From contig CACDWF010000010.1 of NCBI GenBank assembly GCA_902556405.1, positions 1 through 60,409 of the forward strand: a DNA stretch of 60,409 bases, in the 5' to 3' direction. The stretch comes from an uncultured Alphaproteobacteria bacterium (GTDB lineage Bacteria > Pseudomonadota > Alphaproteobacteria > Rhodobacterales > Rhodobacteraceae). A program made the position numbers and the translations under genes. Positions 39,248 to 47,904 of the stretch are shown one piece after another. The notes beneath the pieces were generated by a model. It saw only the letters and a program-made list of their open reading frames with translations. It was not told the DNA's origin and ran no database searches. The stretch's first letter is position 1; each line of letters starts with the position of its first letter.

Positions 39248-39688
39248 TTACCATTCTTTATCATCTAGACGCGGGGTGCGCCCAGCAAAGCTGTAATAAA
39301 TAGCTATCATAACAAAAGTCACTGTGATACCGACTCCTAGCTCAACTAATATAATCCCGTAGTGTTGCCCGTGTTTCGGATGTTCGGGGCTAATTGCATG
39401 ATAGTTTAAGAATTCAAAACCAAAGACAATAGAGAAAACACCGGTTAGTGCGTATACTAATACGCCTATAGCAGCTGCTTTCTGCGCAAACCAAATAGGC
39501 ATTACTTTTTGCACATTCTCTAACCCCATTACTATACCATAAAGGATAAAAGCAGCGGCGATAATTACGCCAGCTTGAAAACCTCCTCCGGGAGAGTAAT
39601 CTCCATGAAACTGCACATATAGCCCGAACAAAACAATGACGCCGACCATAAATTTTGTAATCACTTTTAAAATTAAATGATGTTTCAT
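39248..39688 (-). CDS. mnhB: Na+/H+ antiporter subunit B (MnhB/MrpB)
   Basis: A 146-residue membrane protein with four helices. The segment LYVQFHGDYSPGGGFQAGVI near residue 22, then FEFLNYHAISPEHPKHGQHY with GIILVELGVGITVTFVM, is the MnhB pattern. It is co-transcribed with mnhC, three bases downstream, and follows the DUF4040-type gene by four bases. Confidence 0.92.
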   Translation of the reverse strand: MKHHLILKVITKFMVGVIVLFGLYVQFHGDYSPGGGFQAGVIIAAAFILYGIVMGLENVQKVMPIWFAQKAAAIGVLVYALTGVFSIVFGFEFLNYHAISPEHPKHGQHYGIILVELGVGITVTFVMIAIYYSFAGRTPRLDDKEW

Positions 39689-39692
39689 AGTC

Positions 39693-40232
39693 TCACTCTT
39701 TATCTTTTCTTCCTTTGAGACTACTCAACAAAAGGATAACTCCAAGGCCTGCTGTTAGCACAACCACCGTCTCGCCAAGAGTATCATATCCCCGATAACT
39801 AGCCAATATACCTGTTACGACGTTCGGTATTCCCATATCTTTATAGGTGATACTCAGATACTTAGATCCAAGATGCAATTGTGCTGGTGAGTCAAAGGCT
39901 CCAAAGTTTGGCATATCAAGAGTTCCATAAATTAGCAAAACACCGACGAGGCAAACAACAATCAGCGGAAATAAAATAGGTTTCTTTGTATCTTTCTGAA
40001 TTCGAACAGTGAGCGCCATTGTCGCGAGCATCAAAACAGTGGAAACCCCTGCTCCAACAGCTGCCTCTGTAAAGGCAACGTCGACAGCATCCATCACCAC
40101 AAAAAGCATCGCAGACACCAAGCTAAAAGCTCCTGATAACATAATTACCGCAAATAGATGGTTTAAAGTTAAAGCCATCATTGCGATGGTAACCAAAACT
40201 ATGAAGAAGCATATTATAATAAATAACTCTAT
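39693..40232 (-). CDS. Mrp antiporter DUF4040/MbhD-E-like subunit (MrpA C-terminal equivalent), apparent ATA start
   Basis: About 179 residues, five to six helices. AMMALTLNHLFAVIMLSGAFS and AVDVAFTEAAVGAGVSTVLML match the DUF4040 (MbhD) domain normally fused to the end of MrpA; the later part with DTLGETVVVLTAGLGVILLL is MbhE-like. The only in-frame ATG upstream (40358) lies far inside mnhG and would add polar residues. The natural position is ATA at 40232-40230, which overlaps the mnhG stop as ATAG and is preceded by AAGGGGGG. Thus an unusual ATA start, or a base change from ATG, is likely. Confidence 0.78.
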   Translation of the reverse strand: MELFIIICFFIVLVTIAMMALTLNHLFAVIMLSGAFSLVSAMLFVVMDAVDVAFTEAAVGAGVSTVLMLATMALTVRIQKDTKKPILFPLIVVCLVGVLLIYGTLDMPNFGAFDSPAQLHLGSKYLSITYKDMGIPNVVTGILASYRGYDTLGETVVVLTAGLGVILLLSSLKGRKDKE

Positions 40233-40546
40233 TTTCTTCCCCCCTTCTTTTTCTTGTATCCTAGCGTCACGAAAGCCGCATTTGCAATGGCATGTGATGC
40301 AGTGGGAGAGGAGATAAAAATAAAAATAGCTATAGCTAAAAGTTTCAAGAAGACCCATACGGTTGTAACATGCAACATCATTCCCAAAATTAGAAACAGT
40401 ACACCTCCTGTATCACTTATAGAGGCGCTATGTAATCTCGACCAAAAATCAGGTAGCCTTATTAAGCCCAAGCTTCCAGTTAAAAGCAAAAACGATCCTA
40501 GGAGGATAAAAATCCAACTGCATATCTCTACCAACATACTTATCAC
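40229..40546 (-). CDS. mnhG: Na+/H+ antiporter subunit G (MnhG/MrpG)
   Basis: A 105-residue protein with three membrane helices. The pattern GSFLLLTGSLGLIRLPDFWSRLHSAS near residues 17-42 followed by DTGGVLFLILGM is specific for MrpG. It ends with a lysine-rich tail. Its start overlaps mnhF by four bases and its stop overlaps the next gene's apparent ATA start. Confidence 0.92.
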   Translation of the reverse strand: MISMLVEICSWIFILLGSFLLLTGSLGLIRLPDFWSRLHSASISDTGGVLFLILGMMLHVTTVWVFLKLLAIAIFIFISSPTASHAIANAAFVTLGYKKKKGGRK

Positions 40547-40827
40547 GCTTTCCTACTGCCCAAGGCTTTTTTGTCCCCAATTTCTTTATATCTAAAGAAT
40601 TTGAGGATTGCGATTGTGCCAATAAAATTTAGCAGTGCATATAATAAGGCAATATCGAGAAAATCAGGTCTGCCAAATAAAAAACCAACTACACTTATCA
40701 GGAGAACAGCTAGTGTTCCAAATGCATTTAGAGCGAGAACTCTGTCATATAATGTTGGGCCTAAGAATAATCTTATAAGCACCAATATAAATGAAATGAG
40801 GATTGAGATGGTTGCCACATAAAACAT
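40543..40827 (-). CDS. mnhF: Na+/H+ antiporter subunit F (MnhF/MrpF)
   Basis: A 94-residue, three-helix membrane protein. RLFLGPTLYDRVLALNAFGT near residue 22 and FLDIALLYALLNFIGTIAILKF near residue 56 are the MrpF hallmarks. It starts three bases after mnhE and overlaps mnhG by four bases. Confidence 0.92.
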   Translation of the reverse strand: MFYVATISILISFILVLIRLFLGPTLYDRVLALNAFGTLAVLLISVVGFLFGRPDFLDIALLYALLNFIGTIAILKFFRYKEIGDKKALGSRKA

Positions 40828-40830
40828 AAT

Positions 40831-41310
40831 TTATGGCCCCTCTCTCTCGCATCTACTAACTCTCTTACCCATATCTGCTATTTCATCTTCAGTAGTGCCA
40901 GTGAAATTTAAGGAGTGTACCAAAAGACTGTTTTCCTCAGTTTCAACCGTTATAGTCCCTGGAGTAAGTGTGATAGAGTTCGCAAATATTACTTGAGCCG
41001 CTTCGCTTTTAGGAGATAGGGGCACATCGAACATATTTTGTTTGATCTTTATTTGTGGGCTTAATATTGTCTTAGTCACTGCGATATTGGATTTTAATAT
41101 TTCCTTTATGAGCCAAAAACAATAAGTCACAAAACTAAATAAATTTATTTGGAACTTTATAGCGGTTTCATCAATAACACGCATACGGCGAATTGTATAA
41201 AGGACGATCAAAACTGATATAACGCCAAAAGATAACAACAGAAAATCAAAGTGCCCTGAAAAGGAAATCCAAATCAGGCCATATAAAATTGCTAATACAA
41301 AGATTTTCAA
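40831..41310 (-). CDS. mnhE: Na+/H+ antiporter subunit E (MnhE/MrpE)
   Basis: A 159-residue protein with two or three N-terminal helices and a cytoplasmic part. The segment INLFSFVTYCFWLIKEILKSN near residue 55 and FANSITLTPGTITVETEENSLLVHSL near residues 109-134 identify MrpE. It is the first gene of the Mrp operon; 92 bases separate its start from the divergent kdsA. Confidence 0.92.
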   Translation of the reverse strand: MKIFVLAILYGLIWISFSGHFDFLLLSFGVISVLIVLYTIRRMRVIDETAIKFQINLFSFVTYCFWLIKEILKSNIAVTKTILSPQIKIKQNMFDVPLSPKSEAAQVIFANSITLTPGTITVETEENSLLVHSLNFTGTTEDEIADMGKRVSRCEREGP

Positions 41311-41402
41311 AATAATTTTAACCTATTCCAAAATAAATAAATGTCATACACATATTATTAAATTATTAATAATAAATAAGTAAATTAAAACAAGAGATTT
41401 AT

Positions 41403-42248
41403 ATGGATAAAACAGAACTCACTGATCGTACAATTGAAGTAGATGATCTCAAAATCTCAAATAAGTACCCATTGACACTTATTTCTGGCCCATGCCAGCT
41501 TGAAAGCCTCGAACATGCTATGATGATAGCTGAAAAATTAATAGAAATCTGTGATCGTAATGCTATCAACTTTGTCTTTAAATCGTCATTTGACAAGGCC
41601 AATCGAACTTCACATTTATCAAAGCGTGGTCTTGGAATTGATGAAGGTCTTAAAATCTTTCAAAAATTGAAGAGCAGTCTAAATATATCCACATTGACAG
41701 ACATACACACACCCAAACAATGCGAACTTGTAGCACAAGAAGTCGATATTCTGCAAATACCTGCTTTTCTATGTCGACAGACGGATTTAATCATCGCAGC
41801 TAGTAAAACAAATAAACCCGTCAATATAAAGAAGGGGCAATTTCTATCCCCTGCTGAGATGCGTCAGGTGGCTGAAAAATTCATATCTACCGGTAACGAA
41901 AATTTACTCCTTTGTGAACGAGGTACTACCTTTGGCTACAATGATTTGGTTTGCGATATGCGTTCTCTAGAGGTTCTTAGAAAAAGTGGTTTCCCAACCG
42001 TTTTAGATATTACTCATTCTATTCAACAACCAGGAGGAAAAGGCTCAGAGAGTGGTGGCTCAAGGGAGTTCATTGAAACTTTAGCAAAAGCGGGTACAGC
42101 GGTTGGTATCGCGGGCGTATTCATTGAGACACACGAGAAGCCTGAAACAGCACCGTCAGACGGTGCCTCTATGCTTCCTCTTGACCAACTATCAGGGCTA
42201 TTGAGTAAAATTAAAGCAATTGATAATACCGTAAAATCTTTTGACTGA
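41403..42248 (+). CDS. kdsA: 3-deoxy-8-phosphooctulonate synthase (KDO-8-phosphate synthase)
   Basis: KdsA condenses PEP and arabinose-5-phosphate in lipopolysaccharide core synthesis. The 281-residue barrel has LISGPCQLESLEHAM near residue 27, FKSSFDKANRTS near residue 59, TDIHTPKQCELVAQEVDILQIPAFLCRQTDL near residues 98-128, KKGQFLSPAEM, and CERGTTFGYNDLVCDMR near residue 167. It presence means the cell makes KDO-type LPS. It lies directly before the tRNA-Gln island. Confidence 0.94.
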   Translation: MDKTELTDRTIEVDDLKISNKYPLTLISGPCQLESLEHAMMIAEKLIEICDRNAINFVFKSSFDKANRTSHLSKRGLGIDEGLKIFQKLKSSLNISTLTDIHTPKQCELVAQEVDILQIPAFLCRQTDLIIAASKTNKPVNIKKGQFLSPAEMRQVAEKFISTGNENLLLCERGTTFGYNDLVCDMRSLEVLRKSGFPTVLDITHSIQQPGGKGSESGGSREFIETLAKAGTAVGIAGVFIETHEKPETAPSDGASMLPLDQLSGLLSKIKAIDNTVKSFD

Positions 42249-42301
42249 GTTACAATTAATTTTCTTGAATCATATGAACGAAGATATTACAACAATACTG
42301 T

Positions 42302-42376
42302 TGGGGTGTAGCCAAGCGGTAAGGCAGCGGGTTTTGATCCCGTGTACCGTAGGTTCGAATCCTACCACCCCAGCCA
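42302..42376 (+). tRNA. Intact tRNA-Gln (UUG anticodon), insertion site of the island
   Basis: A complete 75-base tRNA with encoded CCA. Acceptor TGGGGTG pairs with CACCCCA, discriminator G. The anticodon loop TTTTGAT gives UUG. The T-arm is AGGTTCGAATCCT. Bases 42328-42376 (anticodon stem to CCA) are the part repeated downstream at 49647, 51278, 52714 and 56304, with shorter remnants at 54827 and 59151. This is the only full copy, so it is the functional gene restored by each insertion. Confidence 0.97.
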
Positions 42377-42475
42377 TTTCTTAAATGCAATAATTTACCC
42401 TTTTTATTTACCTTTACCGTTTGTTGGATTGTTCCCAGTCTACTCTTGGGGTCTTGCCAATAATCTTCCTAATAT

Positions 42476-43405
42476 CTATTGTGTCACTAATTCTCTTAAT
42501 ATTTTGAGTAGCCAAAGGTGCAATGGACTTTTTGCATCACGAACATGCCTCACTGCATGAATTTGAAATTCTCCGCCTTCAATTGGCAGATCTCTATATG
42601 CAATATCAAATTTCTGGCCATTATCTTCTGCTACTCTTTTTGGCAGAGTCACGACTAGATCGGAATTTTCCAATATTGATAACGCTGGGAAAAGTGATGG
42701 AACAATTGTTTGAATGTCTATTTTTAAGCCTTGAAGATCCAAAGCATGATCTAATAAATTTTTTATTCGCCCATAAGGGGATATTAAAAGGTGTTTTTCT
42801 TTAGCGATTTTCTCAAGAGTTAGCTTTCCTTTAAAAATGCTATGATCTCTGCGAGCAGCTAAAACATAATGTTCGCTGTGAAGTTTTTCAGCAATATAGG
42901 TTTTTCTTCCTCGTATTGGAAAATTGAAGTAGCCAATTGAAAGATCGATTTGCCCCTGGGATAATGCGTGAATTGCTCCATCGCTGTGGAGTGGGAAGGC
43001 ATGTATATTTATGTTTGGACTGACTAAACGTAGCTTAGCAACAAGTTTAGGAATGATGTTGGTTAATTCATAATCAAATGCACCGATCCGCAAATCTGTT
43101 GTTGCTGAATTTGGAAAAAATTGCTCTGATCCCTCAATTGTTTGTGAAATTAAGCGGATTATATTTTCAACTTTTGGTTCTAATTCGCGTGCAAGTGCCG
43201 TTGGCTCCAATCCATGAGCACGACGCAGAAATAACGGGTCCTTAAATAGAATTCGAAGTCGCTTTAATGCGTGGCTGACAGCTGGTTGTGTTAACCCCAT
43301 TTCTTTTGCTACTGCTGTGGCCTTTTTATGCCGCATTGTTCTAAGAAAAACGAGTAGCATTGTGCTATCAATTAGTCTGATATTAATGTCATTTATATCT
43401 GTCAT
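42476..43405 (-). CDS. LysR-family transcriptional regulator
   Basis: A 309-residue regulator with the N-terminal winged helix HTH (KATAVAKEMGLTQPAVSHALKRLR split around residues 28-51) and a two-lobed effector-binding domain, for example DLRIGAFDYELTNIIP near residue 102. The family size and layout are normal. It is divergent from the binding-protein gene of an ABC transporter across a 149-base gap, so it probably controls that operon in response to its substrate or a derivative. It is the first gene of segment A. Confidence 0.87.
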   Translation of the reverse strand: MTDINDINIRLIDSTMLLVFLRTMRHKKATAVAKEMGLTQPAVSHALKRLRILFKDPLFLRRAHGLEPTALARELEPKVENIIRLISQTIEGSEQFFPNSATTDLRIGAFDYELTNIIPKLVAKLRLVSPNINIHAFPLHSDGAIHALSQGQIDLSIGYFNFPIRGRKTYIAEKLHSEHYVLAARRDHSIFKGKLTLEKIAKEKHLLISPYGRIKNLLDHALDLQGLKIDIQTIVPSLFPALSILENSDLVVTLPKRVAEDNGQKFDIAYRDLPIEGGEFQIHAVRHVRDAKSPLHLWLLKILRELVTQ

Positions 43406-43470
43406 ATACCTAATTCATTATATAAAAAGTCTGAAATGGTCTATTTTTTTTTAGTATTTGTATCAATTAT

Positions 43471-43501
43471 CGACTCTAGAGAAGAATCCACGTCTAGATC
43501 G
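43471..43501. promoter_or_regulatory. Possible LysR operator (imperfect dyad) in the divergent intergenic region
   Basis: Between the regulator and the ABC operon, CGACTCTAG at 43471-43479 and CTAGATCG at 43494-43501 form an imperfect inverted repeat. Size and location suit a LysR-type site upstream of the divergent target, but the match is partial. Confidence 0.3.
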
Positions 43502-43554
43502 AGAAAAAGTTTTCTAGTTTTTAATAGTGCAATCGAGGAAAATGGAGAAAAAAG

Positions 43555-44799
43555 ATGTTTTTAAAAAAATTAATTCTGACAAGTGCCGTAGCTACCTTAA
43601 TTTGCTCGGCGGCATTTGCTAAAGACTGTGGCCCTTCTGGACAGTCAATTCGAATTCTTGCTAGTGACTTCCCTGCTATACATGCTGTCGCTGGAACAGC
43701 TGAGGAAAATTGTGCAGCTAGCGCGTCAGAGTTCACACGGAATCATACAACAGAAGCACGTCAAATAATGAATGCTGCTCTAACACCAAATCCAGCTGAG
43801 TATACTAGCGTTATTGTAGCAAATTCTACCCTAACACAGCTTATGAACGATGGCTTAGTTCGTCCTCTTAATGATTTGGTTGAAAAATATGGAGCTGATC
43901 TACCAAAGAATCTAATGATTACGATTGATGACAACATCATGGCTGTTGCTTTCATGGCCAACTCACAACATCTATTCTCCCGTAAGGATATTCTTGAAAA
44001 AGCCGGCATAAATAGTATCCCTGGCACGTACAGTGAGATGCTTGCCGCAGCCCAAGCTATTCGTAAAGCGGGTATCATGGAATATCCAATCGTTATGAAT
44101 ATGAAAACAGGATGGAATGTTGGTGAGTCGTTTAACCTAGTTTTCCTTGCGCATGGAGGTGAGTTCTTTAAGCCTGGTACCGCTGAACCTACTGTTAATA
44201 GTGCAGCCGGTATTGCAGCTTTAAACACGCTCAAGGCGTTAGTTGAATATGCACACCCCGATCATTTAACACAGGCCTCCAATGAAACTCAGGCAATATG
44301 GGAAGCTGGAGAGGCTGCACTAGGAATTATGTGGGGATCTCGAGGATCGGTGATTTTGGATGATGAAGGGTCATCAGAACAAGTGACATCAAATACTGTT
44401 CTTTCTTCAGCTCCATCAGTTAAGCCAGGTGGTATACCCGGTGCGACACTGTGGTGGGATGGTTTTACTATTTCGAAAAACGTATCGGATGCAGAAGCAG
44501 AAGCTACATTTGCCGCTCTGGCAAGCTCATTGAACTCGGATATGGTTGCCGCCAATAACGATGATGCAATTTGGTTGCTCGAAGGCTTTAAGCCGGGTGC
44601 GGCTGCGGAAGGCGTATCTGCGACTGCTAAAGGTGGTGCGGTTCCATACCCAATGCTTCCACAAATTGGGTTGTTGCACAATGCGCTAGGCTCAGAGTTA
44701 TCAGAGTTCCTTAAAGGTAACGAAAGTGCAGAAAAAGCCCTTGCAGATGTCGAAGCAGCTTATGTGACAGCTGCAAAAGAAAAAGGATTTCTTCAGTAG
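43555..44799 (+). CDS. Extracellular solute-binding protein of a carbohydrate-type ABC transporter
   Basis: A 414-residue periplasmic binding protein with signal peptide (TSAVATLICSAAFAKDC). It has the sugar-binding family layout: SVIVANSTLTQLMNDGLVRPLNDLV near residues 75-99, MAVAFMANSQHLFSRKDILEKAGI, and PGATLWWDGFTISKN near residue 292. The ATG follows a GGAGAAAAAAG site. It is the first gene of the transporter operon, facing away from LysR. The substrate is unknown, probably a sugar or polyol. Confidence 0.85.
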   Translation: MFLKKLILTSAVATLICSAAFAKDCGPSGQSIRILASDFPAIHAVAGTAEENCAASASEFTRNHTTEARQIMNAALTPNPAEYTSVIVANSTLTQLMNDGLVRPLNDLVEKYGADLPKNLMITIDDNIMAVAFMANSQHLFSRKDILEKAGINSIPGTYSEMLAAAQAIRKAGIMEYPIVMNMKTGWNVGESFNLVFLAHGGEFFKPGTAEPTVNSAAGIAALNTLKALVEYAHPDHLTQASNETQAIWEAGEAALGIMWGSRGSVILDDEGSSEQVTSNTVLSSAPSVKPGGIPGATLWWDGFTISKNVSDAEAEATFAALASSLNSDMVAANNDDAIWLLEGFKPGAAAEGVSATAKGGAVPYPMLPQIGLLHNALGSELSEFLKGNESAEKALADVEAAYVTAAKEKGFLQ

Positions 44800-44822
44800 G
44801 TTCGTTTAACTGGAGAGAACTT

Positions 44823-44870
44823 GGTGAGGGGGATCGTTAAAACTCCAGTCCCCCCCACCGTGTTTTTGTT
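44823..44870 (+). terminator. Hairpin between binding-protein and permease genes (attenuator or partial terminator)
   Basis: GGTGAGGGGGA (44823-44833) pairs with TCCCCCCCACC (44849-44859) through ten pairs and one mismatch around a 15-base loop; TGTTTTTGTTT follows. A stable stem plus T-rich tail between the binding-protein and permease genes is a common way to express much more binding protein than permease. Confidence 0.6.
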
Positions 44871-44888
44871 TAAAAACGGATGTAAAGG

Positions 44889-45920
44889 GTGAAACACCGT
44901 ACTTTTTTTTGGTTCATACTACCTACGCTTTCGGCAATGATTTTGTTCATTGCAATTCCTATAGGTTCCGCTTTTGTGCAATCTCTTTTTATACAGCATG
45001 ACCAGGTATTAGTTTTGTCGAAAAATTGTGGCCCTTTTGGCTGTAGGGAGACAACTTCAGTGGATATCGAAGCAACCAAGGAGCTTCGTCAAGATTCACC
45101 GTTAGGTAAGTTTAATGGCATAGGTACTTATCTAAACCGCTCACATCTAGCATTTGCTGAAGTTGGTAATGCTTGGGCAGTCTCACGGACCTTTAGTGGC
45201 TTCCTAAAAGAAGTCTTAGATCTTCCTTTCTATGGTGCCTTAATGTTCACATTAACGTATACTGCCGTTGTTACGCCGTTGGTTTTGCTACTGGGTTTGG
45301 CAATTGCTATTGGGGTCAACGGCTTACCAAATATAATAAAGGGACCATCCATATTTGTCTCACTTTTGCCGTTCCTAGTAACACCACTGGTTGGATCTTT
45401 GATTTTATTTTGGATGGTTGATGGAGATGGAATTATTGGGGCCACTATTCAACTGATTTTCAATGATCCGGACCTAAGCCTCAAAGCTTCAACTGGGTTG
45501 ACCTGGACTATGTTAATTGTCTACGGAATATGGCATACGCTCCCATTTAGTTTTATAGTGTTTTATGCTGGTCTCCAAACTGTCCCAGTTGATACGCTAG
45601 AGGCTGCTGAGATTGACGGAGCTACAAAGTGGCAGTGCACAGTTTACGTCGTAGTCCCCCACCTAGTACCATTGATTACCTTTGTTACATTGATGCTGTT
45701 GATGGATAACTTTAGAGTCTTTGAACCGATTGTAAGCTTTTCAGCTGAAGCACACGCTCGGTCACTTAGCTGGATCATTTTTAATGATCTTCGTGAGAGT
45801 GGAAACCCCCTTTATGGATCAGCTGGGGCAACATCGATTTTGACAATTATTGGGGTAATCTTCCTGTTGACACCAGTTCTGATCCGTAATTGGCGAGATT
45901 TTAAGCTTAGGAGGCTATGA
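44889..45920 (+). CDS. ABC transporter permease, MalF/UgpA type
   Basis: A 343-residue inner-membrane permease with about six helices and a large loop after the first. The ATPase-docking EAA loop is EAAEIDGATKWQCTVYVVVP near residues 238-257. The start is GTG at 44889, since GGA lies eight bases upstream; other in-frame starts would remove part of the first helix. It follows the hairpin and precedes the second permease by ten bases. Confidence 0.87.
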   Translation: MKHRTFFWFILPTLSAMILFIAIPIGSAFVQSLFIQHDQVLVLSKNCGPFGCRETTSVDIEATKELRQDSPLGKFNGIGTYLNRSHLAFAEVGNAWAVSRTFSGFLKEVLDLPFYGALMFTLTYTAVVTPLVLLLGLAIAIGVNGLPNIIKGPSIFVSLLPFLVTPLVGSLILFWMVDGDGIIGATIQLIFNDPDLSLKASTGLTWTMLIVYGIWHTLPFSFIVFYAGLQTVPVDTLEAAEIDGATKWQCTVYVVVPHLVPLITFVTLMLLMDNFRVFEPIVSFSAEAHARSLSWIIFNDLRESGNPLYGSAGATSILTIIGVIFLLTPVLIRNWRDFKLRRL

Positions 45921-45930
45921 AACTACTATC

Positions 45931-46812
45931 ATGACAAGAACAGCACGTACTCCTATCAAATTTTTTAGCGTCCTTTCATTTAGCCTAGTTGCTCTATGGC
46001 TGCTAATAGCTGCCTTCCCTTTCCTTTGGACATTCTGGGGTAGTTTCAAAGTTCAATCTGATTTTTTTTCAAAAGCAGATTGGATGTATGCACTTTGGGG
46101 AACTAACACCGCAAGAGAAACTGGTAATGCATTCACTGGCTCCGGGTATTACGGTGCCTGGATAATTGAAGGTTTCTGGAAGAATTTTCTTAACTCTGGG
46201 ATAGTAGTGTTTTTTACTGTTATAATTTCTCTCACATTTGGAACACTGGGTGGCTATGCTCTGGCACGTTCTGGATTTCGTTACGCTTTTTGGATATTGA
46301 TGGCCGCACTAGTTTTCCGTGCAATGCCACACATCACGTTAGTATCTGGGTATCTACTACCGTTTTTTGAATGGAATATTTGGGGGTATTTACCAACCAC
46401 CATTATTGTACTCGTTGCGATGAACCAGCCATTTACCATTTGGATGTTACATTCATTCTTCCTAAACGTACCCAAAGATATGGATGAAAGTGCAATGATC
46501 GATGGTTGCACACGTTTTGAAGCATTTCGGTATGTTATTGTTCCGGTCATGTGGCCTGGGGTCATAACTACAGGGCTTTTTAGTTTTCTTTTAGCCTATA
46601 ACGACTTCACAGTAACTGTAATGCTTCTCAGTGAAGAAAATGAGACGATCATTCCCGCTATAAATAGCTTCCTTGGCACCACACAGGTTGAAGGTAAGGT
46701 AATGTATGCAGTAGCCGCCGTAGTCTCAGTAACGGCACCAATATTGGTGTTAATTCTGTTTTTTCAACGTCAAATTGTAAGTGGATTAACTGCTGGAGCG
46801 GTGAAGGGTTAG
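45931..46812 (+). CDS. ABC transporter permease, MalG/UgpE type
   Basis: A 293-residue permease with six helices. Its EAA loop is ESAMIDGCTRFEAFRYVIVP near residues 188-207. SGSGYYGAWI-like and KNFLNSGIVVFFTVIISLTFG are typical of MalG-type proteins. A matching ATP-binding subunit is absent from the operon: the next genes encode SnoaL-like proteins, so a shared ATPase from elsewhere must be assumed if the transporter is active. Confidence 0.87.
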   Translation: MTRTARTPIKFFSVLSFSLVALWLLIAAFPFLWTFWGSFKVQSDFFSKADWMYALWGTNTARETGNAFTGSGYYGAWIIEGFWKNFLNSGIVVFFTVIISLTFGTLGGYALARSGFRYAFWILMAALVFRAMPHITLVSGYLLPFFEWNIWGYLPTTIIVLVAMNQPFTIWMLHSFFLNVPKDMDESAMIDGCTRFEAFRYVIVPVMWPGVITTGLFSFLLAYNDFTVTVMLLSEENETIIPAINSFLGTTQVEGKVMYAVAAVVSVTAPILVLILFFQRQIVSGLTAGAVKG

Positions 46813-46816
46813 ATAA

Positions 46817-47887
46817 ATGAATAACAATAAAATCAAGGATGACATAAACTCAACAAATAAAGAAATTATTGCAAAGCTCCGTAAAGCACAGGCCGATTTC
46901 ACAGAGGTAGGTGTTCGAAATGCACTTAATGATTTATTGCTGACTGACGCAGTTGTCCACATGCCATACCCGTTTGGCGATTTAGTAGGTCCGGACGACT
47001 TTTTTGATACTTGCTATGCGCCATTATTTGAGGCAATGCCAGATCTTGAGCGGCGGGACTGGATTGTAATCGGTGGACGGACTGAGCATGGTGATAACTG
47101 GATTGGGTGTGGTGGCCATTATGTTGGTACATTTGTTGGGCCTTGGCTTGATATTCCGCCAACTGGTCATTTGGCACACATGAGGTTTCACGAATTTTAC
47201 CGATTTGAACAAGGGCGAGTGGTAGAGGTTCAGGCACTCTGGGATATTCCCGAGGTTATGATCCAGGCTAATGCTTGGCCAATGGCGCCTTCTTTGGGAT
47301 TAGAGTTTTGTATTCCAGGTCCAGCTACTAACGATGGCTTAGTTTCAGGGCCTTGGGATGATAAACATTCTAATGCATCGTGTGACCTTGTTAAGACTAT
47401 GCTTCAACATATGAAAAAACATCCTTCACAAGGTGATGTAGATATAATGAAAATGCCCCACTTTTGGGATGACAGAGTTAACTGGTATGGGCCAGCTGGT
47501 ATTGGGACTGCACGTGGAATTGCTGGCTTTAGAAACTGGCATCAAATTCCATTTATTAATGCTATGCCAGACAGAGGAAAATATGTCGATGAAATAACAT
47601 ATCATTTTTTTGGTGATAAAGATTATGCTGCAGTCACTGGCTGGCCTAACATGATACAGACAATAACTAATGACGGTTGGATGGGAATAGCGCCAACAGG
47701 AAAACGTATAACAATGAAATCGCTTGATTTCTGGCGTATTGAAAGGGGTAAAATTCGTGAAAACTGGGTAATGGTAGATCTTTTAGATGTCTACAATCAA
47801 CTAAATATTGATGTCTTTGCACGTATGAATGAATTCAATAAGGCCCGCATAAAAGGTAGATTATCTTTCCCAATAGGAGAGTATTAA
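46817..47887 (+). CDS. Tandem SnoaL-like (NTF2-fold) protein, first copy
   Basis: A 356-residue cytoplasmic protein built of two SnoaL/NTF2-like domains. The first (about residues 20-165) includes MPYPFGDLVGPDDFFDTCY and FHEFYRFEQGRVVEVQALWD; the second (about 205-345) includes RGIAGFRNWHQIPFINAMPD and LDFWRIERGKIRENWVMVD. SnoaL-type proteins act as cyclases, hydratases or isomerases on small molecules. It starts four bases after the permease gene and is followed by a paralogue, so both probably process the imported compound. The reaction is not known. Confidence 0.75.
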   Translation: MNNNKIKDDINSTNKEIIAKLRKAQADFTEVGVRNALNDLLLTDAVVHMPYPFGDLVGPDDFFDTCYAPLFEAMPDLERRDWIVIGGRTEHGDNWIGCGGHYVGTFVGPWLDIPPTGHLAHMRFHEFYRFEQGRVVEVQALWDIPEVMIQANAWPMAPSLGLEFCIPGPATNDGLVSGPWDDKHSNASCDLVKTMLQHMKKHPSQGDVDIMKMPHFWDDRVNWYGPAGIGTARGIAGFRNWHQIPFINAMPDRGKYVDEITYHFFGDKDYAAVTGWPNMIQTITNDGWMGIAPTGKRITMKSLDFWRIERGKIRENWVMVDLLDVYNQLNIDVFARMNEFNKARIKGRLSFPIGEY

Positions 47888-47904
47888 ATGATGAGGCATT
47901 GACC

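Noticed and set aside
40233-40358. N-terminal extension of the DUF4040-type gene from ATG 40358
   Set aside because: The extension lies within mnhG in another frame, is polar and cysteine-rich and unlike the family; it is a shadow.
42342-42560. ORF starting MYRRFESYHPSH, also at 56297
   Set aside because: It is the translation of the tRNA-Gln 3' end and runs into spacer; not a gene.
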